Shown here: positions 1 through 9,833 of the stretch, piece by piece
How positions within the stretch are numbered: position 1 is the first letter of the stretch
Layout of the letters: every line of letters starts with the position of its first letter
DNA from: Adiantum capillus-veneris
Taxonomy: Eukaryota > Streptophyta > Polypodiopsida > Polypodiales > Pteridaceae
Direction of reading: 5' to 3'
NCBI GenBank assembly: GCA_014529385.2
Contig: CM043963.1
Location: 108,008,412 to 108,072,411 of the forward strand
Length of the DNA stretch: 64,000 bases
Notes under the pieces: model-generated
The model's database searches: none
The model's input: only the letters and a program-made list of their open reading frames with translations
Told to the model about the DNA's origin: nothing
Translations under genes and position numbers: made by a program

Positions 1-5
1 CAAAG

Positions 6-667
6 ATGATTCTAAATTTTGCGAAGGACCCGAAATTTGCAAAATTTATGAGTCAGACCTCCTTCGACGAGGTGCATGAACAGTGGCAGCAGACCACAGA
101 ACCACCCCTCAAACCCGCACTGAAGAAACCTCCTACTCCAAGGATGTATACAGAGGAAGAATTAGAAGAGGTGGTTGATGCACGAATTGCTCAGCTTTTT
201 GACACGCAGAACAAAGCAGAAAAGCACGACAAAAAGCAGAAGAAAGGAACTGACTTCCCGGGTTATTTGGGTCGTCAATCTAAATTTGCCTCGACAAGAA
301 AGCAAAAGAAGCATGTTCGATTTGAAGGAGTACCCAGTTCTTCTTCTTCTTCTTCTAGTTCCTCTGACTCGAGCGAAGAAGACAGAAAGGGCAAAAAGCG
401 AAGCAAAAAGCAAAGCTTCGGAAGGGGCAAGAAAAGGGCAAAAAAGACTAAAATCTCGCCCAATTGTTGACAGTTCTACAAAGGACTCGTCTTCAGATAG
501 TTCGGACTCTGACGACATCAGCTTTTATCCAAAGAAGAAGAATTTTTATAAAGCCAACCAATATGACTTTTCGGAAGATAAAAGCAATAAAGTCCGAGAG
601 TTCAAAGAAGGTGGACAGTCAACTAAATTTGACACATTTCGAAGGCTTAGTCTTTCATACAGCAATT
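6..667 (+). pseudogene. gag, N-terminal/linker part of gypsy A
   Basis: Two overlapping frames (6-470, then the frame reading through about 440-667) together give a charged, low-complexity gag-like protein: an acidic stretch, a run of ten Ser at about 337-370, then Lys/Arg-rich blocks. The frame changes near 440-460. No catalytic motif is expected here. The assignment to gag rests on its position upstream of the recognisable gag core at 1204. It stops at 672-674, shortly before the hAT-like insertion. Confidence 0.5.
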
Positions 668-731
668 TGACATAGCTTTCTCTGGAGGGCGTTACTCAGA
701 GCACTCCAAGATTCGAAGGGCTACCTCTTAC

Positions 732-1203
732 CAAGGTGGTAAGGTACGTAAGGTACGAACGTATTCGGTACGACCTGTACGTAGTACCGAATGGATAGAG
801 TTGTTAGGTACGTAAAATTCGTAGGTTTTTTTTTTAAATGCCAAAAACCTACAATACGGTCTGTACTTGATAAAAAATTCATAAGTATCACTCCAAGGAT
901 GTTAGTTCACTATCCTACAAACCAAGGCAAAGCTTTCATACGAGTTCCTGATGTGCTTGCCCTCCTATATTCACCACCGCAATGACGTTCGTGTGTGCTC
1001 TACAAATGCAAGTTGTGTCGAAATGTCTACAAAACTAGGTGTTGGGATAAGACTAAAGAAGGGCAAACCAAAAATTGCTGCCACAATAGGGTTTATTTCC
1101 ACACATTACCCACAGCACCACCCGACCCCCAAAAAAGAAAAAAGAACGTAGAGTACGAATCCGTATGGTACGGTACCATACGGTACATACGGATCCTACC
1201 TTG
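732..1203. mobile_element. hAT-like non-autonomous DNA element (472 bp) with 8-bp target duplication
   Basis: The 8-bp direct repeat CCTCTTAC occurs at 724-731 and 1204-1211 and exactly brackets the segment. Its ends are imperfect inverted repeats: the left end begins CAAGGTGGTAAGGTACGTA and the right end, read inward, begins CAAGGTAGGATCCGTATGTA. Both subterminal regions are rich in GTAC/CGTA words. An 8-bp duplication with short CA-starting inverted repeats is typical of the hAT superfamily. There is no transposase reading frame, so it would depend on an enzyme from elsewhere. Removing it and one repeat copy restores the gag frame of gypsy A. Confidence 0.75.
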
Positions 1204-1560
1204 CCTCTTACTTCAAGGGAAATGCTCGAACTTGGTGGTCCACGCTTTTATTGAGCAAGACAGTGCCAGTTAAATGGCTGAAATTCAAAAGGCTTTTTAT
1301 TTCTTCTTGGCTGTCTCGAGAGTACGAACGCGACATACGAACTGCTTGGAACCATCTTCGGATGACCAAGAAGGATACTTTGGACACATATTGCAAGAGA
1401 TTCTGGAGCTCTTTTCTACCAGCCTCTTAAGATCTCGTTCAAGGAACAGATTGAGCGGTTTACCTTGGGTCTTCCTACAAAGATCCGAGATCACTTGTCA
1501 CAAGACGGTCACCACGTGCCAATAGAAAAGAGCAGACTGAACAGACTTTTAGCACTTCAA
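1204..1560 (+). pseudogene. gag core (capsid-like region) of gypsy A
   Basis: Read across the excised hAT-like element, the frame gives the Ty3/gypsy gag signature of a Tyr-Phe-Lys-Gly segment followed by Ala-Arg-Thr-Trp-Trp, then a Leu/Phe-rich helical stretch and a segment ending RLNRLLALQ near 1560. This corresponds to the retrotransposon gag (capsid) domain. At least one small indel disturbs the frame near 1420-1450. The downstream end runs into an LTR remnant, after which gag resumes at about 2159. Confidence 0.6.
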
Positions 1561-2158
1561 TAACAACTGAATTGAAAGAGAGAGACGACACGCGACGCGG
1601 AGTGGCGAAATTCCACCCCAGAGAGTACTGGCCCCAAACCTTGGCGCCCCTTTCGGTGTTTCTTTATATTGCATCAACACAGTACAAGCCGGTACTCGAG
1701 ACTCTGCACCTTCTCGAGGAAGCATGCCAGAGAATGAGACCTAACCTCATATTTAAAGGCCCTTGGCCTAAAAAGCAATTACAGTAAAAAGCCTTCAAAC
1801 TTAAAAGCATCTGGTCCAAAAGCAAAGCCAAAAAGCTGTCAACGTAAATCATGGAAATTCGTACAACCTGCCACGTCATCAGCCTGCGGAATTTTTGAAA
1901 ATCTCCCTATTGCCCTTAGGGTTAGGGTTAGGGTTTTTGCAATTTTAGGGTTTCTGGCAGCAGAATTAGGGTTTGCAAGTTTTAGGGTTAGGGTTTCCAA
2001 AATTAGGGTTTCAACAGTTAGGGTTTCTTGCATAAATTAGGGCTAGGGTTTCTGCTCTCGAGCAGCTACGTCATCACTTTGTGACAGTTTAGGCCCCCCG
2101 GCCACATCTATAAGTTAGCTCCATTCTTTAGGCTTTGACACGTCAGCAATTTGTTACA
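1560..2158 (-). repeat. Reverse-oriented LTR remnant(s) of the gypsy A family, with telomere-like block
   Basis: The segment at 1630-1690 matches the reverse complement of the LTR at 7093-7696 (the stretch around 'ggcgcccctttcg' and the ATATT...AATAC-like tail). It carries an approximately 140-bp block of degenerate TTTAGGG units at 1913-2050 and two ACGTCA boxes. One LTR end (CGTCATCACTTTGTGACA) falls at 2086 and a second, similar end at 2158 (CGTCAGCAATTTGTTACA), so one LTR may sit inside another. The left boundary is uncertain because the usual LTR end is not seen. Confidence 0.55.
1913..2050 (+). repeat. Degenerate plant telomeric repeat block inside an LTR
   Basis: About ten TTAGGGTT/TTTAGGG units are interspersed with short unique spacers. 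A matching block occurs in the second reversed LTR copy (4325-4440). It is not at a chromosome end, because it is flanked by LTR and gag sequence on both sides. Confidence 0.8.
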
Positions 2159-2590
2159 TCACTGCTTAGAACAAAAGTCAGATTCCATTCAGGAACTGAT
2201 GAGTCATGCGCAATGGGGTTTAGTCATTCACTCAGACAGTTTGACCTACCCCACTGATGAAATCATGACGCAAAGGACCGAACAGAGTTCGAAAAATGAA
2301 AGTAGAAAGAGGAAGAGTAACCCAGAAAAGAAAGAAAAAGATACACTACCCAAACACACTCCTCAAGAGAGAGCTCTTTACATCAAAGAGGGGAAGTGCT
2401 TTGGATGCGGGGAAACTGGCACATATCCGCGAAGTACCCTAAAAAGGCACCGAAAGAACAGAGCGACAAGGATGAAGACAGGCCAGAGAGTTCGAGAGCA
2501 GCTGAGGAACGTGGACGAAAAGGCAAGATGAAAACAGGACTAGTTCCAAATTGCGTGGGTACTGACCCCAGCACGATGGACGAGAGTACA
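2159..2590 (+). pseudogene. gag C-terminus with broken zinc knuckle (gypsy A)
   Basis: A Lys/Arg/Glu-rich region precedes a CCHC nucleic-acid-binding knuckle beginning CFGCGETG at about 2398. The frame then shifts by one, and the rest of the knuckle (HISAKY) is read in the next frame. The fourth ligand is Tyr instead of Cys. The knuckle in such gags binds the element's RNA during packaging. Here the frame shift and the lost Cys make it non-functional. Confidence 0.65.
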
Positions 2591-2592
2591 AA

Positions 2593-3836
2593 GTGAAAGA
2601 CCAAGAAGCCCTGATTTTCTTTGACGGAGGAGCCAAGAGTAACTTCATTTCACCTGAATTGGCGGAGCGGCTCGAGATCACACCCGATCGGATGGGACCA
2701 CTAGTAGAGGCAATTCTAACGGCACCCGGCAGGAATGTAGCCATTACACCTGTCATTGGCAAACTTCGGTTGCAGTGTCAAGGGTATATGGTGCATGAGA
2801 CCTTCTACATGATGCCCTTTGGAAGGTTGTGATGTCCTCTTGGGAATTCCCTAGTACCACAAGAACAACGCCATGGTCGACTATCGGGCGAGAAAAGCGA
2901 CTTTGACTTCAGAGAAGGGCAGAACCATTGTACTTGATGTAAAACTTAAGGGCGAGTCTATCCCTATTGTATCGGCTTCGGCCATTTCAAAACTAATGAA
3001 ATCCGGTCTGTTTGTTTACTCGATCTTCTTGAGGGAGATGAATGATGAGAATAGGACAAATATGTCTGAACTTGATAAAGAACGCCAAGATTTTCTCCAC
3101 ACTCGTGCCGATTGCTTCTGAGAGGGCCTGCCTGGCGAGTTACCACCCGCTCGTCCAGAGGATCGTACTATTGATCTGATACCTAGAAGCACACCACCGA
3201 ACCCGCCACCTTACCGTGTGAGCCGAGCCCAAAACAAAGAAATTATGAACCAAGTGAAAGACCTCTTGGAAAAGGGTCTTGTCCAACCTAGTACTTCACC
3301 GTTCTGCTCTCCTGTGTTGTTGGTTTTGAAGAAAGACGGATCTTGGAGAATGTGCATTGATTATAGAGCTCTCAACAAAATCACCATCAAGAACAGATTT
3401 CCGATTCCTAGAATCGATGATATACTTGACCGACTACAGGGATCCTCGTGCTTTAGCAGGATCGACTTGAAAAGCGGATATCATCAAATCCGAAGATGTC
3501 TACAAGACAGCTTTTCGGACGACTTTTGGGTTATTTGAGTTTTTGGTGATGCCTTTTGGCCTAGCCAATGCTCTTGCGACATTTAACCGGATGATGGACA
3601 GGATTTTTCGAGAGTATAGACTATTTGTTGGCACTTTCTTTGACGACATCATTGTTTTCTCCAAGGATGAGGTAGAACATAGAGAACATCTGCTTCAAGT
3701 CTTTCAAGTATTACGAGATCACAAGTTGGTGATTAATGCGAAGAAAAGTGAATTTTTCCTTCCAAAGATACCCTTTTTGGGACACATTGTCTAGGCAGCA
3801 AGAGAGCAGATGGACCCGGCCAAGATAGAGACTATC
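2593..3836 (+). pseudogene. Aspartic protease and reverse transcriptase (fingers/palm), gypsy A
   Basis: The protease part (2593-2832) has a retropepsin-like site reading FFDGGAKSNFIS (DGG instead of the usual D-S/T-G). After a frame change at about 2830 and a TGA stop at 3119-3121, the RT starts: [18 protein letters not shown], then [13 protein letters not shown], a small deletion near 3491, then VMPFGLANA and the catalytic FFDDIIVFS. A TAG interrupts at 3792-3794 after LGHIV. The frame continues as MDPAKIE to 3836, where a solo LTR cuts the coding region. Domain identity is clear, and function is lost. Confidence 0.85.
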
Positions 3837-4493
3837 TGTAGCAGACTTGGACACTCCAAGTCAAGAATCAATCACAACAGCACCAAATAACCACTTCAAA
3901 ACAAATTCACAGATCACAATAGATTTGCACTGGCCCGACGGAGTTCCATGCCTAGAGATATTGGCCCCAAAGACTAGCGCCCCTTTCGATATTTCTTTAT
4001 GTATTAATCAATGATCAAAGTACAAGAGAGCGGTTAGGGTTTCACTCTCAGACTCTACGTCCAGATGCTCTGCAGAGTGAGCCCAAACCGCTAATTTAAA
4101 GTTTACAAGGGATGCCAAAAGCAAAGCCCCAAAAGCAAAGTGTTCTCTCTCTATATCTCACACAAACTCTCTCTTGAGTTTTGTAAACAAAGCAATCAAT
4201 TCTCTCTCTCACAAGCTCAAAATTGTGTCGCCAGCATAAAGCAAAAGCTGCCTTTTCCAGCGCCGCAAAATCCGAAAATCCTGCCACGTCATCAGCAGTG
4301 CTTTATCCGGAATCATTTCTTGTTGCCTAGGGATAGGGTTAGGGTTTAGGACAGGTTTTAGGGTTAGGGTTTTTGGAAGATTTTAGGGTTTGCAGGTTTT
4401 AGGGTTAGGGTTTGCAGAATTAGGGTTCTCAGCAGCAGTCGAGGCTAGGGTTTCCCGCATGCTCTCGGGCAGACACGTCATCACTTTGTGACA
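3837..4493 (-). mobile_element. Solo LTR (657 bp) inserted in the RT gene of gypsy A
   Basis: On the minus strand it starts TGTCACAAAG and ends CTGCTACA, the TG...CA ends of the gypsy A LTR family, and it aligns with the reverse complement of 7093-7696. It is flanked by CTATC (3832-3836) and CTGTC (4494-4498), a 5-bp target duplication with one mismatch. Deleting it with one repeat rejoins the RT frame (ETI-RDWPDLKN). No internal region remains, so it arose by LTR-LTR recombination. It contains a telomere-like block (4325-4440) and two ACGTCA boxes (4286-4291, 4475-4480). Confidence 0.85.
4325..4440 (+). repeat. Degenerate telomeric (TTTAGGG-like) block inside the solo LTR
   Basis: About eight TTAGGG-containing units are separated by short spacers, near the LTR's 5' end (the LTR is reversed). 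The arrangement parallels 1913-2050. The related plus-strand LTR at 7093-7696 lacks the block, so it marks a subfamily. Confidence 0.8.
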
Positions 4494-5146
4494 CTGTCCG
4501 TGATTGGCCTGATTTGAAGAATGTCCATGAAGTTAGAAGCTTCTTGGGCTAGGGTTCGTACTACAGGCGGTTCATTAGAAAGTTTGCAGAGGTTGCTTCC
4601 CCTTTGCATATCTTGGCACACAAAGGAGTCCCTTTCTCGTGGGGACCCACAGAGGTGACTGCCTTTCAGACATTGAAAGAGAAATTGACTACACAACCAG
4701 TTTTGACTTTGTCGAACTTGCAGAAGTCATTTGAAGTATATTGTGATGCTTGTGGTCGTAGTCTGGGTGCGGTCTTAATGCAAGAAGGCCATGTCATTGC
4801 CTACAAAAGCCGATTGTTTTCAAGGCCTGAATTGACAGCACAGATTTATGAGAAAGAGCTTTTGGTGGTCACTCACCGTCATCCATCAAAGTTTATGCTA
4901 CTTCTTGTCACAAAAGCAACTATCGGAAAAGCAGCGGGGTGGGCGAACATCTTGTCACAGTTTCACTTCCAAATTGTCCATGTGCAAGGACAGAAGAATT
5001 TGGTGGCAGATTCTTTGTCTCGGAAGCCGTTGGTTCTGGCTATTTCCGCAATTCATCATAGGAGCTTCGAGGATATGGTCGATCAGTATGCCACACATAT
5101 AGATTTTGCACACATTTTCACACGGATACGGGATGGGAGACAGTAG
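4494..5146 (+). pseudogene. RT thumb and RNase H of gypsy A
   Basis: The coding region resumes after the solo LTR with DWPDLKNVHEVRSFLG (connection/thumb region). The RNase H follows, with FEVYCDACGRSLGAVL (catalytic Asp) and YEKELLVV (catalytic Glu). A deletion then removes part of the TDH region (read HRHPSKFML), and the domain ends VADSLSRK. The frame is open from 4604 to 5146, but the deletion removes a catalytic segment, so RNase H is probably inactive. Confidence 0.8.
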
Positions 5147-5172
5147 CGGGATATTCCATTCGGGATGGCTAC

Positions 5173-6186
5173 TTGATGAGGAAAACCATGTTGTGCGTTA
5201 CACAGCCATTGAGGAAAAAGGTTATGACCGAATGCCACTGTCCACCTTTTACGGGTCACCGCGGCATTGCTACCACCTTGAAAGGGGTAGAGAGATACTT
5301 CTTTTGGCCGAGACTCAAGAAGGATGTGCGCAGTTGCTTGGTATGCCAGAAGGTCAAGTTTGACAAGCATAAAGCACGGAGATTGTTACAACCTTTGCCC
5401 ATACCCACCCGCCCCTGGGAAAGTAATGCAATGGATTTCATTTTTGATCTCCCGAGAACACAGAGTGGTCACGATGGTATCTGGATTGTTATTGACAGAT
5501 TTAGCAAGCACGCTCACTTCATTCCAGTGAAGAAACCAGTCAAGCCGGATCACTTAGAGGAGACTGTTTGTGGCCCAGTCTTCAAATTACATGGCATGCC
5601 CAAGACGATTGTCTCCGATAGGGACCCCACATTCACGAGTTTGTTTTGGAAGGCTATTTGGGAGAACATTGGCATGCGGTTGCAGTTCTCGTCATCTTTC
5701 CACCGTCAGACTGACGGGAAATCTGAGATTGCCAATTCAGTGGTACTAGATTTATTGAAGTCTTACATCTCGGATCAGAAGACTCGATGGGAAAAGTACT
5801 TACCTTTGGTGGAATTTGCCTACAATAACAAGGTGCACTCTTCAACGGGGAAGGCGCCATTTGAGATTATTGAAGGTGCTACGAAGGTTCCACCCTTCCT
5901 AAGCACGAAAGATAAGATTTTTGAAGGCGATGAGTACACACGAGACTTGGACACGGCTTTGGCCAAGGTCCGCAAGGCTTTGCAGAAATCTCAGGAAAGA
6001 CAGAAAAAGGTAGCAAATCGCCATAATCGCAATTTGAAATTGAAGGAGGATGATTGGGTACTCTTACGTTTTGAGAAAGCACACCTGAGAAAGAAAAAGG
6101 GAAAGGAGAGGCTTTTTCCAAAGCTCAGTATGCGGTACTACGAACCTTTCCAAATCTCCGAAAAGATAAATGATGTCTCCTTCTAA
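5173..6186 (+). pseudogene. Integrase of gypsy A (open 337-codon stretch)
   Basis: This is the best-preserved domain of the element. The zinc-binding HHCC region ends CLVCQKVKF. The DDE core is visible as AMDFIFDLP (first Asp), IVSDRDPTF (second Asp) and TDGKSEIAN (Glu), so the catalytic triad is intact. A GPY/F-like module region follows (DDWVLLRF...). It ends at a TAA (6184-6186) where the family normally continues as one frame into the chromodomain. The integrase would insert cDNA into host chromatin, but it cannot be expressed from this broken element. Confidence 0.85.
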
Positions 6187-6494
6187 CTAAAGCTGCCCGA
6201 CACTGGAGGATTCACAATGCTTTTCATGTGAGTCTCTTGAACCTTTTAAAAGGTGATGTGCCTGAAGATGGGGAGCCTGATGAGCAACCCGAAGTGGAAG
6301 AAAATGAGGAGATCCTTGTTCCAGAACAGATATTGGCACATAAGGACAGAAAGATTAAGGGTAAAGTGAGAAGGCGATTCTTGGTTAAATTCAAGAACAA
6401 TCCTGCTTTGGATGCGAAGTGGATGGAGGAGGAGGACCTAGCAGATACTCCTCAGATTGTGAAACTTTACCTTGAAGCTTTTGGTTTAGCCTAG
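6187..6494 (+). pseudogene. C-terminal chromodomain-like tail of gypsy A polyprotein
   Basis: After a frame change near 6190-6230 the tail reads through an acidic linker to VPEQILAHKDRKI, then RRRFLVKFKN and AKWMEEEDL. This is the chromodomain-like pattern of plant chromoviruses, with an aromatic/Trp position in KWM. Such tails steer integration towards marked chromatin. The tail ends with TAG at 6492-6494. The same module occurs in gypsy B (52138-52250). Confidence 0.7.
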
Positions 6495-7092
6495 TCTATT
6501 CCAAATAGAACCCCAAATTCACCTTGGCCGGATATCTGGTGAAGTTGGTATGCACAAGAGGGGAGTTACTCCGTTCCTTTGTCAACAGATGCTTCGATTT
6601 TTGATACTAGAGTCACTGATGTCTCTTTGAGCTTCAGGGATACTGAGAGCTCACAGTGTGACTTTATGAAATGGAATTCCGGATAATATGATACTGATTT
6701 GTTCTTGACTTGTTTAAGTGCAGGAACTGATAGACGAAATGACTGCAACATTTTGGTCTGAATGATCTCGATAGACATGGTTGCAATCGGGATTAGTCAA
6801 TCGCGCATCTATGAGATCTTGAGTGGATCTAGATGCGATTGCTAATAGCATTGCCAATAAATCATGGTCTCAGATCCGAATTAATGTTGAATGTGATTTG
6901 TCATGTGATGTCCTGTGAGGTCAAGTGATGTCTTGTGATATCGTGTGATGTGACTGTCGATTGGTACATGTGCTAGATGTGTGTTCCTAGTGCGTCGGTA
7001 CTAACAGTCAGTGTCTGCTAAGAAAGTTTATGGCTTCTATCTGTTTTGCAGGCGTACTCGAGGGCGATTACAATGCTTTCAAGAGGGGGGTA
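6495..7092 (+). other. 3' non-coding region and polypurine tract of gypsy A
   Basis: No coding frame is supported. A run of short TGTGATGTC-like words recurs about five times at 6893-6955. The end of the region, TTCAAGAGGGGGG at 7078-7090, is a purine-rich primer (PPT) lying two bases before the LTR start at 7093, as expected for plus-strand DNA priming. A matching PPT (TTTCAAGAAGGGGG) precedes the LTR at 8678. Confidence 0.7.
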
Positions 7093-7696
7093 TGTCACAA
7101 ATTGGTGACGTGGTTGGCCTGTACACACACCCTCCCCGTATGGACAGCCCCAAGAAATGACCCCCGCTGAATGGCTGACGTGGCAGGCACCGTACGGACA
7201 GGCCCGCATTTTGCGGTGCATATCACGGAGATCCGTACAGGTGGCGGGCAGCTTTTGCGTGGGAAGCTTTGGGTTGCTTTTAGGTCTACGCAACAGCCTA
7301 CGCAAGAGAGAGGAAGAGAGCTTTTAATTTTATTAAGCTTTTGCTTTATTCTCTCAAGAGAAGAGCTTGTGAGAGAGAGACAGCTCTTGATTTTGAAGCT
7401 TTTGGCCTCTGCTTTTTGGCATCCCTCGTAACCTTTAAATAAGTAGACAGGCCTCCCACTTCTCAGTGCATCTTGACACAAAGTCTAAGAGGGGGAGCCT
7501 CCCACTCACTTGTACTTTTGCAACACATTAATACAAAAGAAATATTGAAAGGGGCGCCAGTCTTTGGGGCCAATATCTCTAAGCACGGAACTCCGCCGGG
7601 CCAGTGTCGAATCAGTTGTGAACTGTGAACTGTTTTGAAGTGAATTCTTGTGGTGTCGCGGTAGATTCTCAACTTGGAGTGTCCAAGTCTGTTACA
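7093..7696 (+). repeat. 3' LTR of gypsy A (604 bp)
   Basis: It begins TGTCACAAATTGG and ends TCTGTTACA, directly after a PPT. It carries two TGACGT boxes (7106-7111, 7176-7181) upstream of an A/T-rich TTTAAATAA (7433-7441) that could serve as a TATA box, and a block (around 7540-7600) shared with every other LTR of the family in the window. The reversed LTRs at 1560-2158 and 3837-4493 and the LTR at 8678-9425 are relatives. Confidence 0.8.
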
Positions 7697-8677
7697 ACCA
7701 TCACCGCTTCAGGCACGCTGTCTGTCCAAGCAAGTTTCGACCAATCCAAAGCTTATGAACCATGTTGCCGCCGGCTACACCCTTATGAAAGAAAACTAAC
7801 CGTAATTTTGGTACACGTTTCAAGATGAAAAGCCAGTCTTCTTTTTGAGGTCCACTAATGTCGAGAATGCTTTTGAAGTTTAAACTTTGTTTGAAATACT
7901 GCTTGGGAAATTGTTTGAAATGGATTGTATCTATTTAAAACCTGTCTTGTGTCGATTTGAATTGTTTGACTTTGGTTTTCATACTGGTTTCAATGCTTGG
8001 TGATTTACTGTTGGGTGTAGTAGTGAGAAATACTTTTGATATTGTCTGAACCTCAAAATGAAGCAGACGGGATGTCTAGGGAGCGTTCCATTGTATGCTT
8101 GAAAACCTCGGACGACGCAGACGGGATGTTTGGGGAGCGTTTCATTGTCCGCTGAAAAACCTTTGAACGACGCAGATCGGAGCCTTGGGAGCATTTAGTA
8201 TGCTTGAAACCTCCAAGAAACGCATGGTGCGGTCTCAGGAGCATTTAATTGTATCGGTCCCTTGAGCTCATTTTAGGTTATTTGCGGGTGAGTGACGAGT
8301 AGTCATTAAGTAGCTCATACCATAGACCGTTTGTCTGAGGACAATGCTCAAGACCAAGTGCTTAGCGGTGTTGTTTGTTGTGTCTTGTAACATGCATATG
8401 TGAGCATTTGTGCGGCATTGTGATGTGTCAACCATTGAATATTCCTAATTGGGTGAGATTGCCTAGGTATGTAATTTTAGTACATCGAGACCGGTTATAG
8501 ATCAGCGCGGCCTGGGTGTGATGGCTAATTTTGCTACGCCGGAATATCAAGAGCTCCGATCTAGAATGAGAGAATTGATTGTCCCTCAAAATGACCCTCG
8601 AAATTTTTTGAGCTAACTTGAGTTCTTTTGCAGATATATTGTAATCGCGGACAATTACTCTCTTTCAAGAAGGGGGA
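7697..8677 (+). other. 3' non-coding remnant of a second gypsy A-family element
   Basis: No supported coding region. It ends with the PPT TTTCAAGAAGGGGG immediately before an LTR start, and the 50 bp before that resemble 7040-7090. This is therefore the 3' untranslated part of another copy. It contains the short tandem array at 8053-8262. Confidence 0.55.
8053..8262. repeat. Degenerate tandem repeat, four units of about 50-57 bp
   Basis: Each unit contains GACGCAGACGGGATG-like then GGGAGCGTT-like then TGCTTGAAAACCT-like words, in the same order, four times. Later units are progressively diverged and shorter. It lies in the 3' non-coding part of a gypsy remnant. Confidence 0.7.
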
Positions 8678-9425
8678 TGTCACAAATTGTTGGCGTGTCA
8701 AGCAACTGAAGACCTGAGACAACTTGCAGATCCCGGTATGGGTCTAAACCCTAGAGACAGTAGAAGAAGCTAAAGATCCCACGAACTTATAGTTCCTCGC
8801 CGAGTGGGCCAAGCATTCTAAAAGAGTTCCAAAATTACTAAAAAAGTTTTTACCAACTTATAGGACCCTGTTCGATAAGGACCCAAGTGCCTAGGGACAT
8901 AATAATAAAATAAAGCAAGACTCACATCCCAAAATTATTCCGTGGAGAAGTGATGACGTAGCAGCACCTGTACATACTTTCAGCAAATTACGATGACATG
9001 CCACGTGGCAGTAGTGCGGATTTCCGCATCTTGCGCTACAGGCTAATGGTGTGGTAGACTGTACCGATTTCCACACTGGCAGCTTTTGCACTTAAAACGC
9101 TTTTGGACCCAGTTACATTTTACTTGATGCTTTTCATGTTTACTGCTTTTCAAGGCCAAAGCCTTTATATATGCGCCATGGGTTCATTCTCTGGCACAAT
9201 TCCCCACGTGGAAGTTCAAAGCAAGGGAGTATCGGCTTGTACTGAGTTGAAGCAATATGAAGAAATATCGAAAGGAGTGCTAGGGTTTGGGGCCAGTGCT
9301 CTCTTAGGGTGGTCCACCACTCTCTATCTCATGGTGACGTGCATCTCTTTCAGTTCAGTTGTTAATTGAAGCGCTTAACGTTGTTCAGTCTGTTCTTTTC
9401 TGTTAATTGGTGCCCTCCTGTTACA
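8678..9425 (+). repeat. LTR of a second gypsy A-family element (748 bp)
   Basis: It begins TGTCACAAATTGTTGG straight after a PPT and ends CTGTTACA. It has two TGACGT boxes (8954-8959, 9335-9340), a TTTATATA box near 9160, and a central segment (around 9260-9310) matching 7540-7600. Neither the sequence before it nor the sequence after it contains a tRNA primer site, so it is a 3' or solo LTR. Confidence 0.75.
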
Positions 9426-9650
9426 ACATGATTGAAGAAACTCGTCATCCTGAAGTCGAGTCCACCTATTCTTGCAACACCTCGCGGGTCTTGCCTCCCA
9501 GCCATTGACAATGTCCTACAAGCCTTTGAGTAGAGACCACAGCCTGCATTATCAATTTCGAATGGGCATAGTCGTCTCAGGTAAGTTTGTCGTTGGCGTT
9601 CAAACACAAGGGAGCCATCTCAGTAGCAAATTTTGCCAAAAGGAGTAGTT
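9426..9650. other. Unassigned sequence
   Basis: Between an LTR and a small TIR element I see no coding region, RNA gene or repeat that I can support. Confidence 0.4.
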
Positions 9651-9658
9651 CCAGAAGG

Positions 9659-9825
9659 TATAGTTACAGGGAATGGCCATTTTCACGTCCCCGTTCCCAT
9701 CCCAGTTTCCCGTTCCGGATCTCCATTCCGTGTTTCAAACGTGAGTATCCGAAACAGGGAATCGCATTTCATGCATGTTACTGTTCCCCGTTCCCCATTC
9801 TGATTTCCCGTTCTGGGTAACTATG
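9659..9825. mobile_element. Small TIR element (MITE-like, 167 bp) with 8-bp target duplication
   Basis: Perfect 8-bp direct repeats CCAGAAGG lie at 9651-9658 and 9826-9833. The ends are inverted: TATAGTTACAGGGAATGG on the left, and CATAGTTACCCAGAACGGG read inward on the right. The interior is C/T-rich with repeated TTCCCGTTCC words and could fold back on itself. The 8-bp duplication suggests hAT-type mobilisation. A diverged relative is present near 12930-13020. Confidence 0.75.
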
Positions 9826-9833
9826 CCAGAAGG

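Larger units (their letters stand above)
1..7696 (+). mobile_element. Ty3/gypsy retrotransposon A (chromodomain type), 5' end outside window, heavily decayed
   Basis: The gene order gag, protease, reverse transcriptase, RNase H, integrase, chromodomain, polypurine tract, LTR is the Ty3/gypsy (chromovirus-like) order, all on the plus strand. The 5' LTR and the start of gag lie left of the window. The internal region is interrupted by a hAT-like element (732-1203), an LTR remnant (about 1560-2158) and a solo LTR (3837-4493), and the reading frame shifts or stops in nearly every domain. It cannot encode a functional polyprotein. Removing the insertions restores colinearity, which is why I treat it as one element. 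Confidence 0.85.

Noticed and set aside
1913-2050. True telomere or subtelomere
   Set aside because: Units are degenerate and are embedded in LTR sequence with gag on both sides. A second LTR copy repeats the arrangement.
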